Source: AP-15 sp963785565
GTDB taxonomy: Bacteria > Pseudomonadota > Alphaproteobacteria > ATCC43930 > CGMCC-115725
NCBI GenBank assembly: GCA_963785565.1
Contig: CAWAVV010000021.1
Location: 47,889 to 111,888, forward strand
Direction: 5' to 3'
DNA length: 64,000 bases
Numbering within the stretch: the first letter of the stretch is position 1; the number at the start of each line of letters is the position of its first letter. The position numbers were made by a program, and so were the translations under genes. Below the pieces are notes generated by a model. The model searched no databases and was not told the DNA's origin. It saw only the letters and a list, made by a program, of their open reading frames with translations. Below, piece by piece: positions 35,298-45,758 of this stretch.

Positions 35298-36194
35298 CTA
35301 TTTGGCCGGGGGCAGCGGTTTGCCGTCAAGCCCGAAGGTCTCGATCTTGGCGGCCTCGCGCAGCTCCTTGAGCTTCGCCTGGATTATATCACGTGCCAGC
35401 AGCTGGCTTATTTGCCCGCGCGCCTCCGTGAAACTTGGCGGCTTTTTGACCCGGTGGTCCTCGACCAGGATCACATGCCAGCCGAACTCGGTCTTGACCG
35501 GCGTTTCGGTGTATTTGCCCACCGGCAGGGCGAACGCTGCAGCGGCAAATGCAGGAACCATGTCGTCGCGGCCGAAATAGCCGAGATCACCGCCGGAGGC
35601 AGCTCCCGGGTCGGTGGAGTTTTTCTTGGCGAGGGTGGCGAAATCAGCCCCTTTGTCCAGCTGGGCGATGATCGACTTTGCTTCGGCCTCGGTCTTTACC
35701 AGGATGTGGCGGGCGTGCACCTCCTCGCGCGCCGGCTTTTCCTCCAAGAATTTCTGATAGCGCGCCTTGAGCTGGTCCTCACTCTCCGCCCCCTTGATCA
35801 ACTGCTCGACAAAAGCCTGCTGAATCAGCCGGTCCTCGTAGAGCTTCAGCCGGCGCTCCACCGCCGGATCCTGGTCGAGATGCTCCTTGCGCCCGGCATG
35901 GGCAACCAGCGCCCCATCGACGAGCCGGTCCAGCAAAATCGGGTAGATTTGCTTGAGCGGCAGCTTTTGCGCCTGCTGCGGCAGGCTCTGTTGCATAGCT
36001 TCGACATCGGAAAGGCGGAGTTCGGTCCCGTCAACCCGAGCGACGACCGGATTCCCCGCTGGCGGCCCACCCGCCGTTACCGGATTCGGCGCCGGAGGCG
36101 CAGCCGTCGGATCCGCCGCGCCCACCGGACCGGCAGCGAGCCCGGCACCCAGCGCTATGAGAAGCGCCGCGACGAGCGAAGAACGGGACGGCAT
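35298..36194 (-). CDS. Periplasmic parvulin-type peptidyl-prolyl isomerase
   Basis: 298 residues. A Sec signal peptide (SSLVAALLIALGAGLAAGPV) is followed by an alanine/proline linker, a SurA-like N-terminal helical region (about 45-150) and a PpiC domain (about 155-250: VHARHILVKTEAEAKSIIAQ, GDLGYFGRDDMVPAFAAAAF, PVKTEFGWHVILVEDH). It folds exported proteins in the periplasm. ATG 36194 has AAGGGG six bases before it; the frame open to 36242 is extra. Divergent from secA, which fits a link to protein export. Confidence 0.9.
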   Translation of the reverse strand: MPSRSSLVAALLIALGAGLAAGPVGAADPTAAPPAPNPVTAGGPPAGNPVVARVDGTELRLSDVEAMQQSLPQQAQKLPLKQIYPILLDRLVDGALVAHAGRKEHLDQDPAVERRLKLYEDRLIQQAFVEQLIKGAESEDQLKARYQKFLEEKPAREEVHARHILVKTEAEAKSIIAQLDKGADFATLAKKNSTDPGAASGGDLGYFGRDDMVPAFAAAAFALPVGKYTETPVKTEFGWHVILVEDHRVKKPPSFTEARGQISQLLARDIIQAKLKELREAAKIETFGLDGKPLPPAK

Positions 36195-36429
36195 CACGAT
36201 CCCCTTGGGCAGGTCGAGAGTGGCGGTCTTTACCGAAGGCATCCATCAATGCATATCGTCGGCGCGCGAACAAGCGAGGTAATGGGCCGGCTGCTGCGAG
36301 CATCTCAGGGCGCGCCGGCGCTGTGCGGAGTGGCGCTGTCGAATTGACAGGTTCGGCCGGTCGGCCTATCTCTGCACTGGTCGCCGTGCGAACACGTCCC
36401 ATTTCTTCCAACCGTTTCCCGGGGGTTCC

Positions 36430-39168
36430 ATGCTTGGCGCCTTAGCCCGGCGGCTGTTTGGCTCCGCCAACGACCGCTACGTCAAGAGCCTGGGGCCGAT
36501 CGTCTCCGCCATCAACGAGATCGAGCCGCAGCTCGAGGCGATGTCGGATGACGAGCTGCGGGCGCGGACCGCGCGGTTCAAGGAGCAGCTGGCCGACGGC
36601 GCCGAGCTAGAGGATGTCCTGATCGACGCCTTTGCTACCGTGCGCGAAGCCGCCAAGCGCACGCTCGGCCAGCGCCATTTCGACGTGCAGCTGATGGGCG
36701 GCGTCGTGCTGCATCGCGGGATGATCGCCGAGATGAAGACCGGCGAGGGCAAGACCCTGGTCGCGACCCTCCCCGTCTACCTCAACGCGCTGACCGGCAA
36801 CGGCGTGCACGTCGTGACCGTCAACGATTATCTCGCCAGGCGCGATGCCGAATGGATGGGTCAGATCTATCGCTTTCTCGGGCTGACGGTCGGCTGCATC
36901 GTCCACGAGCTCGACGACATGCAGCGCCAGCAGGCCTATTTGGCTGACGTCACCTATGGCACAAATAACGAGCTCGGCTTCGACTACCTACGCGACAATA
37001 TGAAGTTCCGGCTGGAGGATATGGTCCATCGGCCGTTTCATTACGCGATCGTCGACGAGGTCGATTCGATCCTGATCGACGAGGCGCGAACGCCATTGAT
37101 CATTTCCGGCCCGACCGAGGACAATTCCGAACTCTACATCCGCGTGGACAAGCTGATCCCGACGCTCGAACCCGACGATTACGAGAAAGACGAAAAGCAG
37201 CGCACCGTTACCTTGACCGAATCCGGTGTCGAAAAGATCGAGGCGATGCTGCGCGACACCGCGTTGATGGCGACAGGCTCGCTCTACGATATCCAGAATG
37301 TCGGGCTGGTCCATCACGTCAATCAGGCGTTGCGCGCGCATAAATTGTTTGCCCGCGATACCGATTACATCGTCAAAGACGACAAGATCATCATCATCGA
37401 CGAGTTCACCGGCCGGATGATGGAGGGTAGGCGGTACTCCGAAGGGCTGCATCAGGCGCTCGAAGCCAAGGAGCGGGTCACGGTCCAGAACGAGAACCAG
37501 ACGCTCGCCTCGATCACCTTCCAGAATTACTTCCGCCTCTATCCGAAGCTTGCCGGCATGACGGGCACGGCGATGACGGAATCGCAAGAGTTCGGCGATA
37601 TCTATAAGCTCGAGGTCATCGAGATCCCAACCAACGAGCCGGTGCGCCGCGGCGATACCGATGACGAGGTCTATCGCACCACGCGCGAAAAATACGATGC
37701 GATCGTACAGCACGTGCTGGAGTGCCGCGAGCGCCAGCAACCGGTGCTGGTCGGCACCGTCAGCATCGAAAAATCTGAGGCGCTCGCCGCGCAATTCAAA
37801 AAGCACAAAATCCCGCACAACGTGCTGAATGCCCGCTATCACGAACAGGAGGCCCATATCATCGCTCAGGCCGGCCGACCGGGGGCGGTGACGATCGCCA
37901 CCAACATGGCAGGCCGCGGCACCGACATCCAGCTCGGCGGCAATCTCGAAATGCGCCTGCGGACCGATCTTGCAGCCATCGACGATTTGAATAAGTGCGA
38001 GGCCCAGGGCGCCGCCATCCGGCACGAGATCGAAACGGCGCATGAGGAAGTCGTGCAAGCCGGCGGGCTGTTCGTCGTCGGCAGCGAGCGGCACGAGAGC
38101 CGGCGGATCGACAATCAGCTGCGCGGCCGCTCCGGCCGGCAGGGCGATCCGGGCGCCTCCAAATTCTTTGTTTCGCTCGAAGACGATCTGATGCGGATCT
38201 TCGGGTCCGAGCGGATGGACTCGATGCTCCAGCGTCTCGGCCTCAAAGAGGGCGAGGCGATCATTCACCCGTGGGTCAACAAGGCTCTCGCCAAGGCGCA
38301 GCAAAAGGTCGAAGCGCGTAACTACGACATCCGCAAGCAGCTGCTCAAATTTGACGATGTCATGAATGATCAGCGCAAGGTGATCTATGAGCAGCGGCGC
38401 GAGATCATGAACGCGCGTGATGTCGCAACGACGATCGCCGATATGCGCAACGAGACGATCGAGGAGGCGGTTCGGGTGGCGATCCCGGAAAACGCCCTCC
38501 CCGAGCAATGGGACGTCGTCGGGCTCCACGCCGAGTGTTTGCGTCTGCTGGCAGTCGATCTGCCGCTGGCGGAATGGGCCAAAGAGGAGGGCATCACCAA
38601 CGACGAGGTGACCGGGCGGGTTGCCACCGCCGCCGACCGCCGAATGGCCGAGAAAACGGCGAATTGCGGCCCGGAGCTGATGCGCATGGCGGAAAAGAGC
38701 CTACTGCTGCAACTCCTGGACCAGATCTGGAAAGACCATCTGCTGTCGCTCGACCATCTGCGGCAGGGGATCAATTTGCGCGCCTATGCCCAGCGTGATC
38801 CGTTGAACGAATACAAGCGCGAGGCGTTCGAGCTGTTTGAGGGGATGCTGGTCAGCCTGCGCCAGCATGTCACCTCGGTGCTCTCGCATATCGAGCTTCG
38901 CACGCAGCAGCCGGCTTTTGCCGATGCGACGGCCGAGCCCGAGGAGGCGATGGCCGGGGAGATGCTCGCCACCGGGACCACCGGGCGGCCGGTCGCAGCC
39001 CGCTCCCGCGCTCAGCGGCGGCCGGGCCCGGCAAACGGCGGCGGCCAAGACCGGGGCGAGCCGCACGGGATGGCCGGTCCACGCGCGCCCTGGGCTGGAA
39101 CACCGCGCAATGCCTCTTGTCCTTGCGGCTCGGGCAGGAAATTCAAGCACTGCCATGGCCGCGTCTGA
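36430..39168 (+). CDS. secA: Protein translocase ATPase SecA
   Basis: 912-residue SecA, the motor that drives unfolded proteins through SecYEG. Walker A GEGKTLVATLPVYLNAL (about residues 103-119), Walker B region YAIVDEVDSILIDEARTPLI (about 205-224), the second nucleotide fold with NMAGRGTDIQLGGNLE and RGRSGRQGDPG, the helical scaffold, and the C-terminal zinc tail CPCGSGRKFKHCHG. The start has GGGGG just upstream. Full length and intact. Divergent from ppiC and followed by tRNA-Lys. Confidence 0.98.
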   Translation: MLGALARRLFGSANDRYVKSLGPIVSAINEIEPQLEAMSDDELRARTARFKEQLADGAELEDVLIDAFATVREAAKRTLGQRHFDVQLMGGVVLHRGMIAEMKTGEGKTLVATLPVYLNALTGNGVHVVTVNDYLARRDAEWMGQIYRFLGLTVGCIVHELDDMQRQQAYLADVTYGTNNELGFDYLRDNMKFRLEDMVHRPFHYAIVDEVDSILIDEARTPLIISGPTEDNSELYIRVDKLIPTLEPDDYEKDEKQRTVTLTESGVEKIEAMLRDTALMATGSLYDIQNVGLVHHVNQALRAHKLFARDTDYIVKDDKIIIIDEFTGRMMEGRRYSEGLHQALEAKERVTVQNENQTLASITFQNYFRLYPKLAGMTGTAMTESQEFGDIYKLEVIEIPTNEPVRRGDTDDEVYRTTREKYDAIVQHVLECRERQQPVLVGTVSIEKSEALAAQFKKHKIPHNVLNARYHEQEAHIIAQAGRPGAVTIATNMAGRGTDIQLGGNLEMRLRTDLAAIDDLNKCEAQGAAIRHEIETAHEEVVQAGGLFVVGSERHESRRIDNQLRGRSGRQGDPGASKFFVSLEDDLMRIFGSERMDSMLQRLGLKEGEAIIHPWVNKALAKAQQKVEARNYDIRKQLLKFDDVMNDQRKVIYEQRREIMNARDVATTIADMRNETIEEAVRVAIPENALPEQWDVVGLHAECLRLLAVDLPLAEWAKEEGITNDEVTGRVATAADRRMAEKTANCGPELMRMAEKSLLLQLLDQIWKDHLLSLDHLRQGINLRAYAQRDPLNEYKREAFELFEGMLVSLRQHVTSVLSHIELRTQQPAFADATAEPEEAMAGEMLATGTTGRPVAARSRAQRRPGPANGGGQDRGEPHGMAGPRAPWAGTPRNASCPCGSGRKFKHCHGRV

Positions 39169-39224
39169 GCGGCGGGGCAGCTCGACAAGCGCTGGACGCT
39201 TTGTTATAGAGCGCGTCCCGCGGC

Positions 39225-39300
<76 letters not shown>

Positions 39301-39318
39301 AATAACCTCCGACGCCGC

Positions 39319-42300
39319 CTAGCGCGGTGTTCTTCGACGAAGCAGCGCGCTCGAACGCTCGCGTAGGCTCTGGAAGGTGACGTAGAGCATCGGGATCACG
39401 AAAAGCCCGACCCCGCTGGCGGCAATCATCCCGGCGAAGACCGGCGTGCCGACCGAGTGCCGGCTGATCTCGGCGGCGCCCTGCGCGACGACCAGCGGGA
39501 AGACCCCCAGAATAAAGGCGAACGAGGTCATCATCACGGCGCGAAACCGCATCCGCGCGCCGAGCGCCGCCGCCTCAATGATCTCCTTGCCTTGCTCGCG
39601 CTGGTCCTTGGCGAATTCGACGATCAGGATGCCGTTCTTGGCGGCCATCGCGATCAACACGACGAGACCGATCTCGGCATAAAGGTCGAGCGATAGATGC
39701 CAGATCCATACCCCGATAAAGGCTCCCAGCACGCCGACCGGCACCGACAGCAATACCGGCACCGGTATCATCCAGCTCTCGTAAAGACCGACCAGAAACA
39801 GGAAGGCAAACAGCACGGAAAGGCCAAGGATCGAGCCGGTCTGCCCCGAAGCCGCTACTTGCTGATAGGCAGTCCCGGTCCATTCGTAGCTAAAGCCGGC
39901 GGGAAGGGTCTTGGCCGAGACTTCCGCCATCGCGGCCAACGCGGTGCCGGAGGATATGCCCGGAGCCGGGCTGCCCTGAATCGGGATCGCCCGATAATTG
40001 TTGTAACGGGTGATAACCTGTGGTCCGACGATGATTCCGGCGTGGGCGATCGACGCCAACGGCACGGTGGAGCCGAATTTGTTGCGAATATAGATCTGCC
40101 AAAGAGAGGACACGTCGCGGCGGTTGGCCGCCTCTCCCTGAATGATAACCTGCCAGACCCGTCCAAAAAGGTTGAAGTTGTTGATGTAGATGCCACCCAA
40201 GGTGGCCCCTAACGCGTTAAACACGTCGCTCATCGACAGCCCCAGAGCCTGAGCCTTCTGGCGGTCGATGTTCAGGTAAATCGATGGGTTGCCGGCGGTA
40301 AACGTAGAAAAAACGCGCGTGAGCCTGGGGTCGCGATTGGCGGCGGCGAGCAATCCCTGCATCACGCTGTTCATCGCCGCCGGCTCCTGGCCTTCGAGGC
40401 CTTCGAGCTGATATTCGAACCCGCCGGTCGTCGACAGACCGATGATCGGCGGCAGGTTGAAGGGGATGACGGTCGCCGTGCGGATCTGCTGCCCCTCGCC
40501 AAACAACCGCGCGATCAAGGCCTGCGCAGAGTTGGCGGTACCCCGGCGATCGGCGAACGGCTTCAGTGTCGGCACGACGAATGCCGTATTCGGCTCGTTG
40601 ACGCCGTCGATGATCGAGAAGCCGATGATCGCGAAAATGTTCTGAACCTGCGGCATCGCCCTCAACAACGCTTCGATGCGCTGAACGGACTGGCTGGTGC
40701 GGGCGACCGAAGCGCCGTCCGGCAATTGCACAGAAACAAAGAAGGCGCCCTGATCTTCCTCCGGAAGAAACCCGGTCGGCGTGCGCGACGACAGAGCAAA
40801 GATCGCTGCCGCAGCCGCCAAGATTGCAACGATGCCGAGGACCGACACGCGGACCAGGCGGCGCACGATCGTGGCATAGCCGTCGCGGACATTGTCGATG
40901 CGCCGCAAGACCCAACCCATCGGTCCGCGCCTGGGGCCGGTGGGACGCAAAAAAACCGCGCACAGCGCCGGCGACAAGGTCAACGCGTTCAGGGCTGAAA
41001 TCGCCATCGCGACGCTGATCGTCACCGCGAATTGGCGAAACAAAGTTCCCGAAACGCCCGGGATAAAGGCAATCGGCACAAACACCGAAAACAGCACCAA
41101 GGTGATCGCGATGATCGGCGCGGTGATCTCGGTCATGGCCTTTTTTGTCGCGTCGGCCGGCGACAATTCGGGCTCTTCTTCCATGACGCGCTCGACATTC
41201 TCGACCACGACAATCGCGTCGTCGACCAGGATGCCAATCGCCAGCACCATGGCGAGCAAGGATATCGTGTTGGCCGAATAGCCCATCGCCAGCAATACCG
41301 CGAAGGTGCCGATGACGCTGACCGGAACGGCAAATGCGGGAATGAGCGTCGCGCGCAGGCTGCCGAGGAACAGGAATACAACGATCACGACAAGCACAAA
41401 GGCGATGACCAGCGTGATCAAGACGTCGTGGATCGTGTCAAAGACGAACGTCGTCGTGTCGTAATTGACAAGGTATTTGAGGCCGGGCGGGAAGCGCTGG
41501 CTCAACCGATCGAGGTTCGCCCTGACGAGAGCCGCGGTTTTGACCGCATTGGCGCCGGGCGAAAGATAGATACCGATCGCAACCGCCGGGCGGCCGTTCA
41601 GACGGGCCTCGATGTCCTCGTTCTGCGCACCTAGTTCTACTTGCGCAACGTCCTTGATCCGCAACAGCGATCCATCTGGATTGGCGCGCAGCACGATGTC
41701 GCCGAACTGCGCGGCCGTCACGAGACGGCCCTGCGTCTGGATGTTCAACTGGAATTGCTGGTCGTTCGAGATCGGGCGTGCGCCGATCCGACCGACGGGG
41801 GCCACGACGTTTTGCGCCTGGATCGCCGAGATCACGTCCGCCGGAGTCAATTGCAGATTGTTGAGCCGGTTGATGTCGAACCAGATACGCATCGAATAAT
41901 TGAGTGCGCCAAAGATACGCGCCTGACCAACCCCCGGTGTACGCGACAGCACGTCGAGCACGTTGATGATCGCGTAATTGGTGATGAATAGCGGGTCCTG
42001 CTTGCCGCTTTCGCTGTAGAGCATGATGAATTGCAGGACTGCCGACGACTTCTTTTGAATCGTCAGTCCTTCGAGCTGGACTTCGGCAGGAAGCTGGGAA
42101 AGGGCGGTCTGAACCCGGTTGTTGACGTTGACCGTGTCGATGTCGGGATCGCTGCCCAGCTCGAAGCTAACGGTCAGATTGTAGCTGCCGTCATTACCGC
42201 TCGTCGACTTCATGTAGATCATTTTGTCGACGCCGACGACCTGCGCCTCGATCGGCTGCGCGACGCTCGCTTCGACGTCGGCGGCGGAGGCGCCCGGGTA

Positions 42301-42447
42301 GGTCGCGGAAACCTGGACCTGCGGCGGCACGATGTCCGGGAACTGCGCTACCGGAATGCTGGTCAGCGCCAAGAGGCCGGCGATCGTGATGACGATGGCA
42401 ATGACGACCGCGAGCCGCGGCCGATCCACAAAGATCGCGGAGATCAT
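39319..42447 (-). CDS. RND multidrug efflux permease (AcrB/MexB, HAE1 family)
   Basis: 1,042-residue inner-membrane pump of the hydrophobe/amphiphile efflux type. The N-terminus ISAIFVDRPRLAVVIAIVIT is TM1. The proton-relay aspartates are in GILVDDAIVVVENVERVMEE (TM4, about 403-422). The duplicated 12-TM layout with two large periplasmic loops is complete. It exchanges protons for drugs, dyes and detergents. The start overlaps the adaptor stop by 4 bases. No TolC-type outer-membrane gene is next to it, so the third component must be elsewhere. Confidence 0.95.
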   Translation of the reverse strand: MISAIFVDRPRLAVVIAIVITIAGLLALTSIPVAQFPDIVPPQVQVSATYPGASAADVEASVAQPIEAQVVGVDKMIYMKSTSGNDGSYNLTVSFELGSDPDIDTVNVNNRVQTALSQLPAEVQLEGLTIQKKSSAVLQFIMLYSESGKQDPLFITNYAIINVLDVLSRTPGVGQARIFGALNYSMRIWFDINRLNNLQLTPADVISAIQAQNVVAPVGRIGARPISNDQQFQLNIQTQGRLVTAAQFGDIVLRANPDGSLLRIKDVAQVELGAQNEDIEARLNGRPAVAIGIYLSPGANAVKTAALVRANLDRLSQRFPPGLKYLVNYDTTTFVFDTIHDVLITLVIAFVLVVIVVFLFLGSLRATLIPAFAVPVSVIGTFAVLLAMGYSANTISLLAMVLAIGILVDDAIVVVENVERVMEEEPELSPADATKKAMTEITAPIIAITLVLFSVFVPIAFIPGVSGTLFRQFAVTISVAMAISALNALTLSPALCAVFLRPTGPRRGPMGWVLRRIDNVRDGYATIVRRLVRVSVLGIVAILAAAAAIFALSSRTPTGFLPEEDQGAFFVSVQLPDGASVARTSQSVQRIEALLRAMPQVQNIFAIIGFSIIDGVNEPNTAFVVPTLKPFADRRGTANSAQALIARLFGEGQQIRTATVIPFNLPPIIGLSTTGGFEYQLEGLEGQEPAAMNSVMQGLLAAANRDPRLTRVFSTFTAGNPSIYLNIDRQKAQALGLSMSDVFNALGATLGGIYINNFNLFGRVWQVIIQGEAANRRDVSSLWQIYIRNKFGSTVPLASIAHAGIIVGPQVITRYNNYRAIPIQGSPAPGISSGTALAAMAEVSAKTLPAGFSYEWTGTAYQQVAASGQTGSILGLSVLFAFLFLVGLYESWMIPVPVLLSVPVGVLGAFIGVWIWHLSLDLYAEIGLVVLIAMAAKNGILIVEFAKDQREQGKEIIEAAALGARMRFRAVMMTSFAFILGVFPLVVAQGAAEISRHSVGTPVFAGMIAASGVGLFVIPMLYVTFQSLRERSSALLRRRTPR

Positions 42448-43694
42448 TGGCTCGCCTTGGCTGGGCTCGACACACCGGCGCCACCGGCCCCGTCGCTGCC
42501 GGATGCCCCGCCCGCCCCGGTTTGCTCGAACGCCGCCGGAATTGGCGGAGGGGGGGAGGCTGGCCCAGGCGACACCACCGCGCCGGGGCGGACCCGCTGC
42601 AGCCCTTCGGAGACCACCAGCTCCCCTTCCTTTAAGCCATAGGTCACAACAGCAGTTGTCGGGCTCGACTGGCCGAGGTGAATGCGCCGGATTTGCGCCT
42701 TGTTTTGCGCATCGACGACGTAGACGTAATCGCCCTGCTGATCGGACAACACCGCGGCCCGTGGAATGGCCAGAACCGTGATCGGCTCCACCCCTTCGAG
42801 CAATACGGTCACGAACTCGCCGTCGGTCAATTGTCGCAAACCGCTCCCGCCGGCCTTCATTCCTGGCAGCAACGGGTTGGGGATGACTCCACGCAACGTA
42901 ATCGTGTCGGTGTTTTGGGCGACAGTCGGCGACACGTAGTCGAGATGGCCCACCTCCCCGTAGATTTTCCCGGTCGGCAGGCGCAGCCTGATCTGGACGG
43001 CGCTGAACCCGCCCTTTGGCACGTAGCGGTCGCGCAGCTCAAGCCCGGTGCGAAGTGCAATCGGAAAGATCACGTACATCGGGTCCTGGCTGACAAGGTT
43101 CGCAAGGGTGCCGCTGGTCGGCGAGACCACGTTGCCTTCGGTGACCGCAGTCGCGCTGATCCTGCCGTCGATCGGCGCGCGGATTTCGGTATAGCCGAGA
43201 TTGATCTCAGCGGTTTGCAATTGCGCCTGGGCGGCGGCGATCTGCGCGGCCAACGACCGTTCTGAAGCGAGCGCCGCATCGACGTTCGATTGCTGGCCGG
43301 CAACGGTCTTGAGCAGGTATTGCGCGCGTTCGAGTGTCAGCTCGGCGTTGCGATGCTGCGCCTCGAGCTGCGCGACATTCGCTTTGTTGAAATCGACTTG
43401 AGCCTGAAACGGCGGCTGCTCGAGGAGGTAAAGCAGGTCGCCCTGTTTGACCTCGGCGCCCTCGACGAAAGCCCGCTTTTCGAGAAACGCGATGACCCGC
43501 GCGACAAGCGCCACCCGGCCGACCGCCTGGATGCGCCCGATAAACTCGTTGGTCTGGGTGATCTGTTGGTTCTCGGCGCGTACCACGCCGACCGCCGGCG
43601 GCCCGCCCGGCACCGGCTGAGCTTGTGCCGCAACCGCAAGCGTTGCGAGGAAAAGGGCCAACAGGAGACGCCGAATGACCTTTTTGTGGGCCAC
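42444..43694 (-). CDS. RND efflux periplasmic adaptor (membrane fusion protein)
   Basis: 416 residues: basic N-terminus and signal VIRRLLLALFLATLAVAAQA, then the AcrA-type hairpin and lipoyl parts (RVALVARVIAFLEKRAFVEG, KQGDLLYLLEQPPFQAQVDF), a coiled coil (about 95-160) and the beta-barrel with TEIRAPIDGRISATAVTEGN (about 170-189). No lipobox cysteine follows the signal, so it is probably a free periplasmic protein. GTG 43694 has GGAGGA six bases upstream and is preferred to the ATG at 43715. Coupled to the downstream permease. Confidence 0.93.
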   Translation of the reverse strand: MAHKKVIRRLLLALFLATLAVAAQAQPVPGGPPAVGVVRAENQQITQTNEFIGRIQAVGRVALVARVIAFLEKRAFVEGAEVKQGDLLYLLEQPPFQAQVDFNKANVAQLEAQHRNAELTLERAQYLLKTVAGQQSNVDAALASERSLAAQIAAAQAQLQTAEINLGYTEIRAPIDGRISATAVTEGNVVSPTSGTLANLVSQDPMYVIFPIALRTGLELRDRYVPKGGFSAVQIRLRLPTGKIYGEVGHLDYVSPTVAQNTDTITLRGVIPNPLLPGMKAGGSGLRQLTDGEFVTVLLEGVEPITVLAIPRAAVLSDQQGDYVYVVDAQNKAQIRRIHLGQSSPTTAVVTYGLKEGELVVSEGLQRVRPGAVVSPGPASPPPPIPAAFEQTGAGGASGSDGAGGAGVSSPAKASQ

Positions 43695-44001
43695 CGTGAT
43701 TCCTCCGAAAGGCATGACATGCGACCTTCGCCGCGAGTAGGGCAGGCGGGGCAGGACCCGGTTGGGGCAGGCGCCTTTATCGCGACAAGCTGCGAGGGAC
43801 TACGCTACCAAGATCGTCGGCGACATGGAAATTTCTCGTCGTATCGTAGCCAAAAAAGTATGGCGGTCACATTGGAGCGCGCGATGTTTGCAACAAGGGG
43901 CGCGGGAGCCGGGGTCTTGAGCCATCACGGTTCTCTGGCGTGCAGAAGCGGTGGCGACGAGGTCTTCGCGCTGCGCGGGTGTCGTGAAAGCACGGCAACA
44001 A
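43695..44001. other. Intergenic region between the efflux adaptor and DUF488 gene
   Basis: About 307 bases upstream of the efflux operon and downstream of the DUF488 gene. It should hold the efflux promoter and any repressor site. I found no gene and no convincing inverted-repeat operator. No TetR-type regulator lies next to the operon in this window. Confidence 0.4.
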
Positions 44002-44574
44002 CTAGAGTAACGTAGCCTGCTCAGGCGGATACGTAATTCGCATTCCTTTCACCCGGGCAAATGATGTGAGCTTGTGCATCCGGTAACTGGTCTCGGAGAG
44101 GATTTCGACCACCGGTATGCCGCGCACACTGAGCGCATCGGCTACCAGCGAACGGTGGCACCGCCACGGCACCGCTTCGGCGCACATGATGGCACTTCGT
44201 TTTGAGCGACCCAGCTGAATTAGGGTTTCGAGGCCGCTTAGAAACGCCTCGGTTTGCATATAGTCGGCATAGCCGCGAAAGCTGCCATTGCGCCAGCCGG
44301 TGTTGGGAGAATCTCTATGCGCGCGCCGCAAACCGCCCAGCGCTTGAATATGAACAAAATCGATACCTTCGGCTAAGAGTGTGTCGGCCAGCGCGGCGCC
44401 GTTAAATTGCGGGTTATGGCGTGAACGCGGCACTGTGCGGATATCTACCAAAAGTTCGATGCCATAGGTTCTGAGCAACGCGATAAAACGGTCAATCGGC
44501 AAGGTTGAATGGCCGAGAGTGAAAACGACGGCTGCCGGCCAGTTGGCGATTTCTGGAGCGGAGTGATCGCTCAT
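44002..44574 (-). CDS. DUF488 family protein
   Basis: About 190 residues. VFTLGHSTLPIDRFIALLR (about residues 17-35), LVDIRTVPRSRHNPQFN (about 43-59) and IMCAEAVPWRCHRSLVADAL (about 131-150) are the signature blocks of DUF488, a small conserved family of unknown biochemical role. The ATG at 44572-44574 starts MSDHSAPE; the open frame to 44679 adds a low-complexity arginine-rich stretch and is unlikely. Confidence 0.85.
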   Translation of the reverse strand: MSDHSAPEIANWPAAVVFTLGHSTLPIDRFIALLRTYGIELLVDIRTVPRSRHNPQFNGAALADTLLAEGIDFVHIQALGGLRRAHRDSPNTGWRNGSFRGYADYMQTEAFLSGLETLIQLGRSKRSAIMCAEAVPWRCHRSLVADALSVRGIPVVEILSETSYRMHKLTSFARVKGMRITYPPEQATLL

Positions 44575-44682
44575 TTCAAGCAGTTGCCGCGCCCGCCAAG
44601 CAGGCCGTGATTCGGGATCGGATTCGACGCCGCCGCGCGTCGGATTTGATCGTCGATCTATCGATGAACACTCCCGCACCCG

Positions 44683-45630
44683 CTACAGATCCAGTTCAAG
44701 CACGGGGGTTTTGGCGCGGGAGCAGCAGATCAGCACGTAGCGCTTGCGGTCTTTGGCGGACAGGATCTGGTCGCGGTGGTCGGGCTCACCGGTGCGGTAC
44801 GAGGTGAGGCAGGCCCCGCAATAGCCGAATTCGCACGAGCTCCTTACCGTAACGCCGTGGCGGCGCAGCACATCGATGATCGTCTCGTCCGGCGGAATTT
44901 CGTATTCAGCGCCGCTCTTGGCCAGCCTGACACGGAACGCCTGGTCCTCGGTCAGCGGTTCCGGCGGGCGGGCGGCTGGGCCGGTGAAATATTCGAAATG
45001 CACGGTACCAGGAGGCCAATCGGTGGCGGCGGCGGCGGCCGCTTTCATCAAACCGGCGGGGCCGCAGTAATAAAGATGGGTTCCCGGCCGCGGCTCGCGC
45101 AATGCTGCCGCGATGTCGAGGCTCCGCTGCGGGTCGCCGCCGTCATGGTGAAAGCGGACCCGCCCCTGCGCCGCGAGCAGGTCCAGTTCCTCGCGGAACG
45201 CGGTCGCTTCGGGCGAGCGGGTGCAGTAATGCAGCAGGAACTCGCCGCCGCGGCGGCGCAACTCGGCGATCATGGCCATGATCGGAGTAACGCCGATGCC
45301 GCCGGCGAGGAAAAGATGCCGCTCGGCCTCCTCGGCGAGCGGAAAATTATTGCGCGGCAGAGAGACCTCGACCGGATCGCCGACGCGGACTGTCTCGTGC
45401 AACTGGCGCGAGCCCTCCCCGTCGCGCTCGCGCAGCACGGCGATGCAATAGCGCCGGCGCTCGGCCGGGTCGTTGCACAACGAATAATCGCGCAACAGCC
45501 CGCCGCCGAGCTGCACCGCGATGTGCGACCCTGCGGCAAAGCGGGGCAGGTCGCGCCCGCGCGGATCGACGAGCTCGTAGCCATTGATGGCTTCGGCGAG
45601 ATAAGTGATCGAGCGGACGCGCAACTGCAT
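44683..45630 (-). CDS. Oxygenase reductase, FMN/NAD/[2Fe-2S] (phthalate dioxygenase reductase family)
   Basis: 315-residue flavin-iron-sulfur reductase. The flavin-binding motif is RDYSLCND (about residues 47-54), the NAD(P)H site is LAGGIGVTPIMAMIAEL (about 108-124), and the C-terminal plant-type ferredoxin domain (about 235-315) carries CEFGYCGACLTSY and a final cysteine in LICCSRAK. The domain order FMN-NAD-FeS is that of VanB/phthalate reductase, which pass electrons from NADH to Rieske oxygenases. No oxygenase component lies next to it, so its partner is unknown. Confidence 0.9.
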   Translation of the reverse strand: MQLRVRSITYLAEAINGYELVDPRGRDLPRFAAGSHIAVQLGGGLLRDYSLCNDPAERRRYCIAVLRERDGEGSRQLHETVRVGDPVEVSLPRNNFPLAEEAERHLFLAGGIGVTPIMAMIAELRRRGGEFLLHYCTRSPEATAFREELDLLAAQGRVRFHHDGGDPQRSLDIAAALREPRPGTHLYYCGPAGLMKAAAAAATDWPPGTVHFEYFTGPAARPPEPLTEDQAFRVRLAKSGAEYEIPPDETIIDVLRRHGVTVRSSCEFGYCGACLTSYRTGEPDHRDQILSAKDRKRYVLICCSRAKTPVLELDL

Positions 45631-45758
45631 GTCGGGGTCTCCGCGCCGGACAGCCGACTATGCTCGGTTCACATGCCGAACGCATCCCCGATATTGCAGA
45701 TCCCGGATGCGCCGGGCGAAGATCAGCCGGCAGACGCCAGCATCGGCTGAGGAGACCC

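Noticed and set aside
36988..38529. 513-codon minus-strand frame inside secA
   Set aside because: Shadow of the SecA coding strand; SecA is full length with all motifs.
39319..43694. Efflux operon as a complete tripartite pump
   Set aside because: No outer-membrane channel gene is next to it, so only the permease and adaptor are supported.
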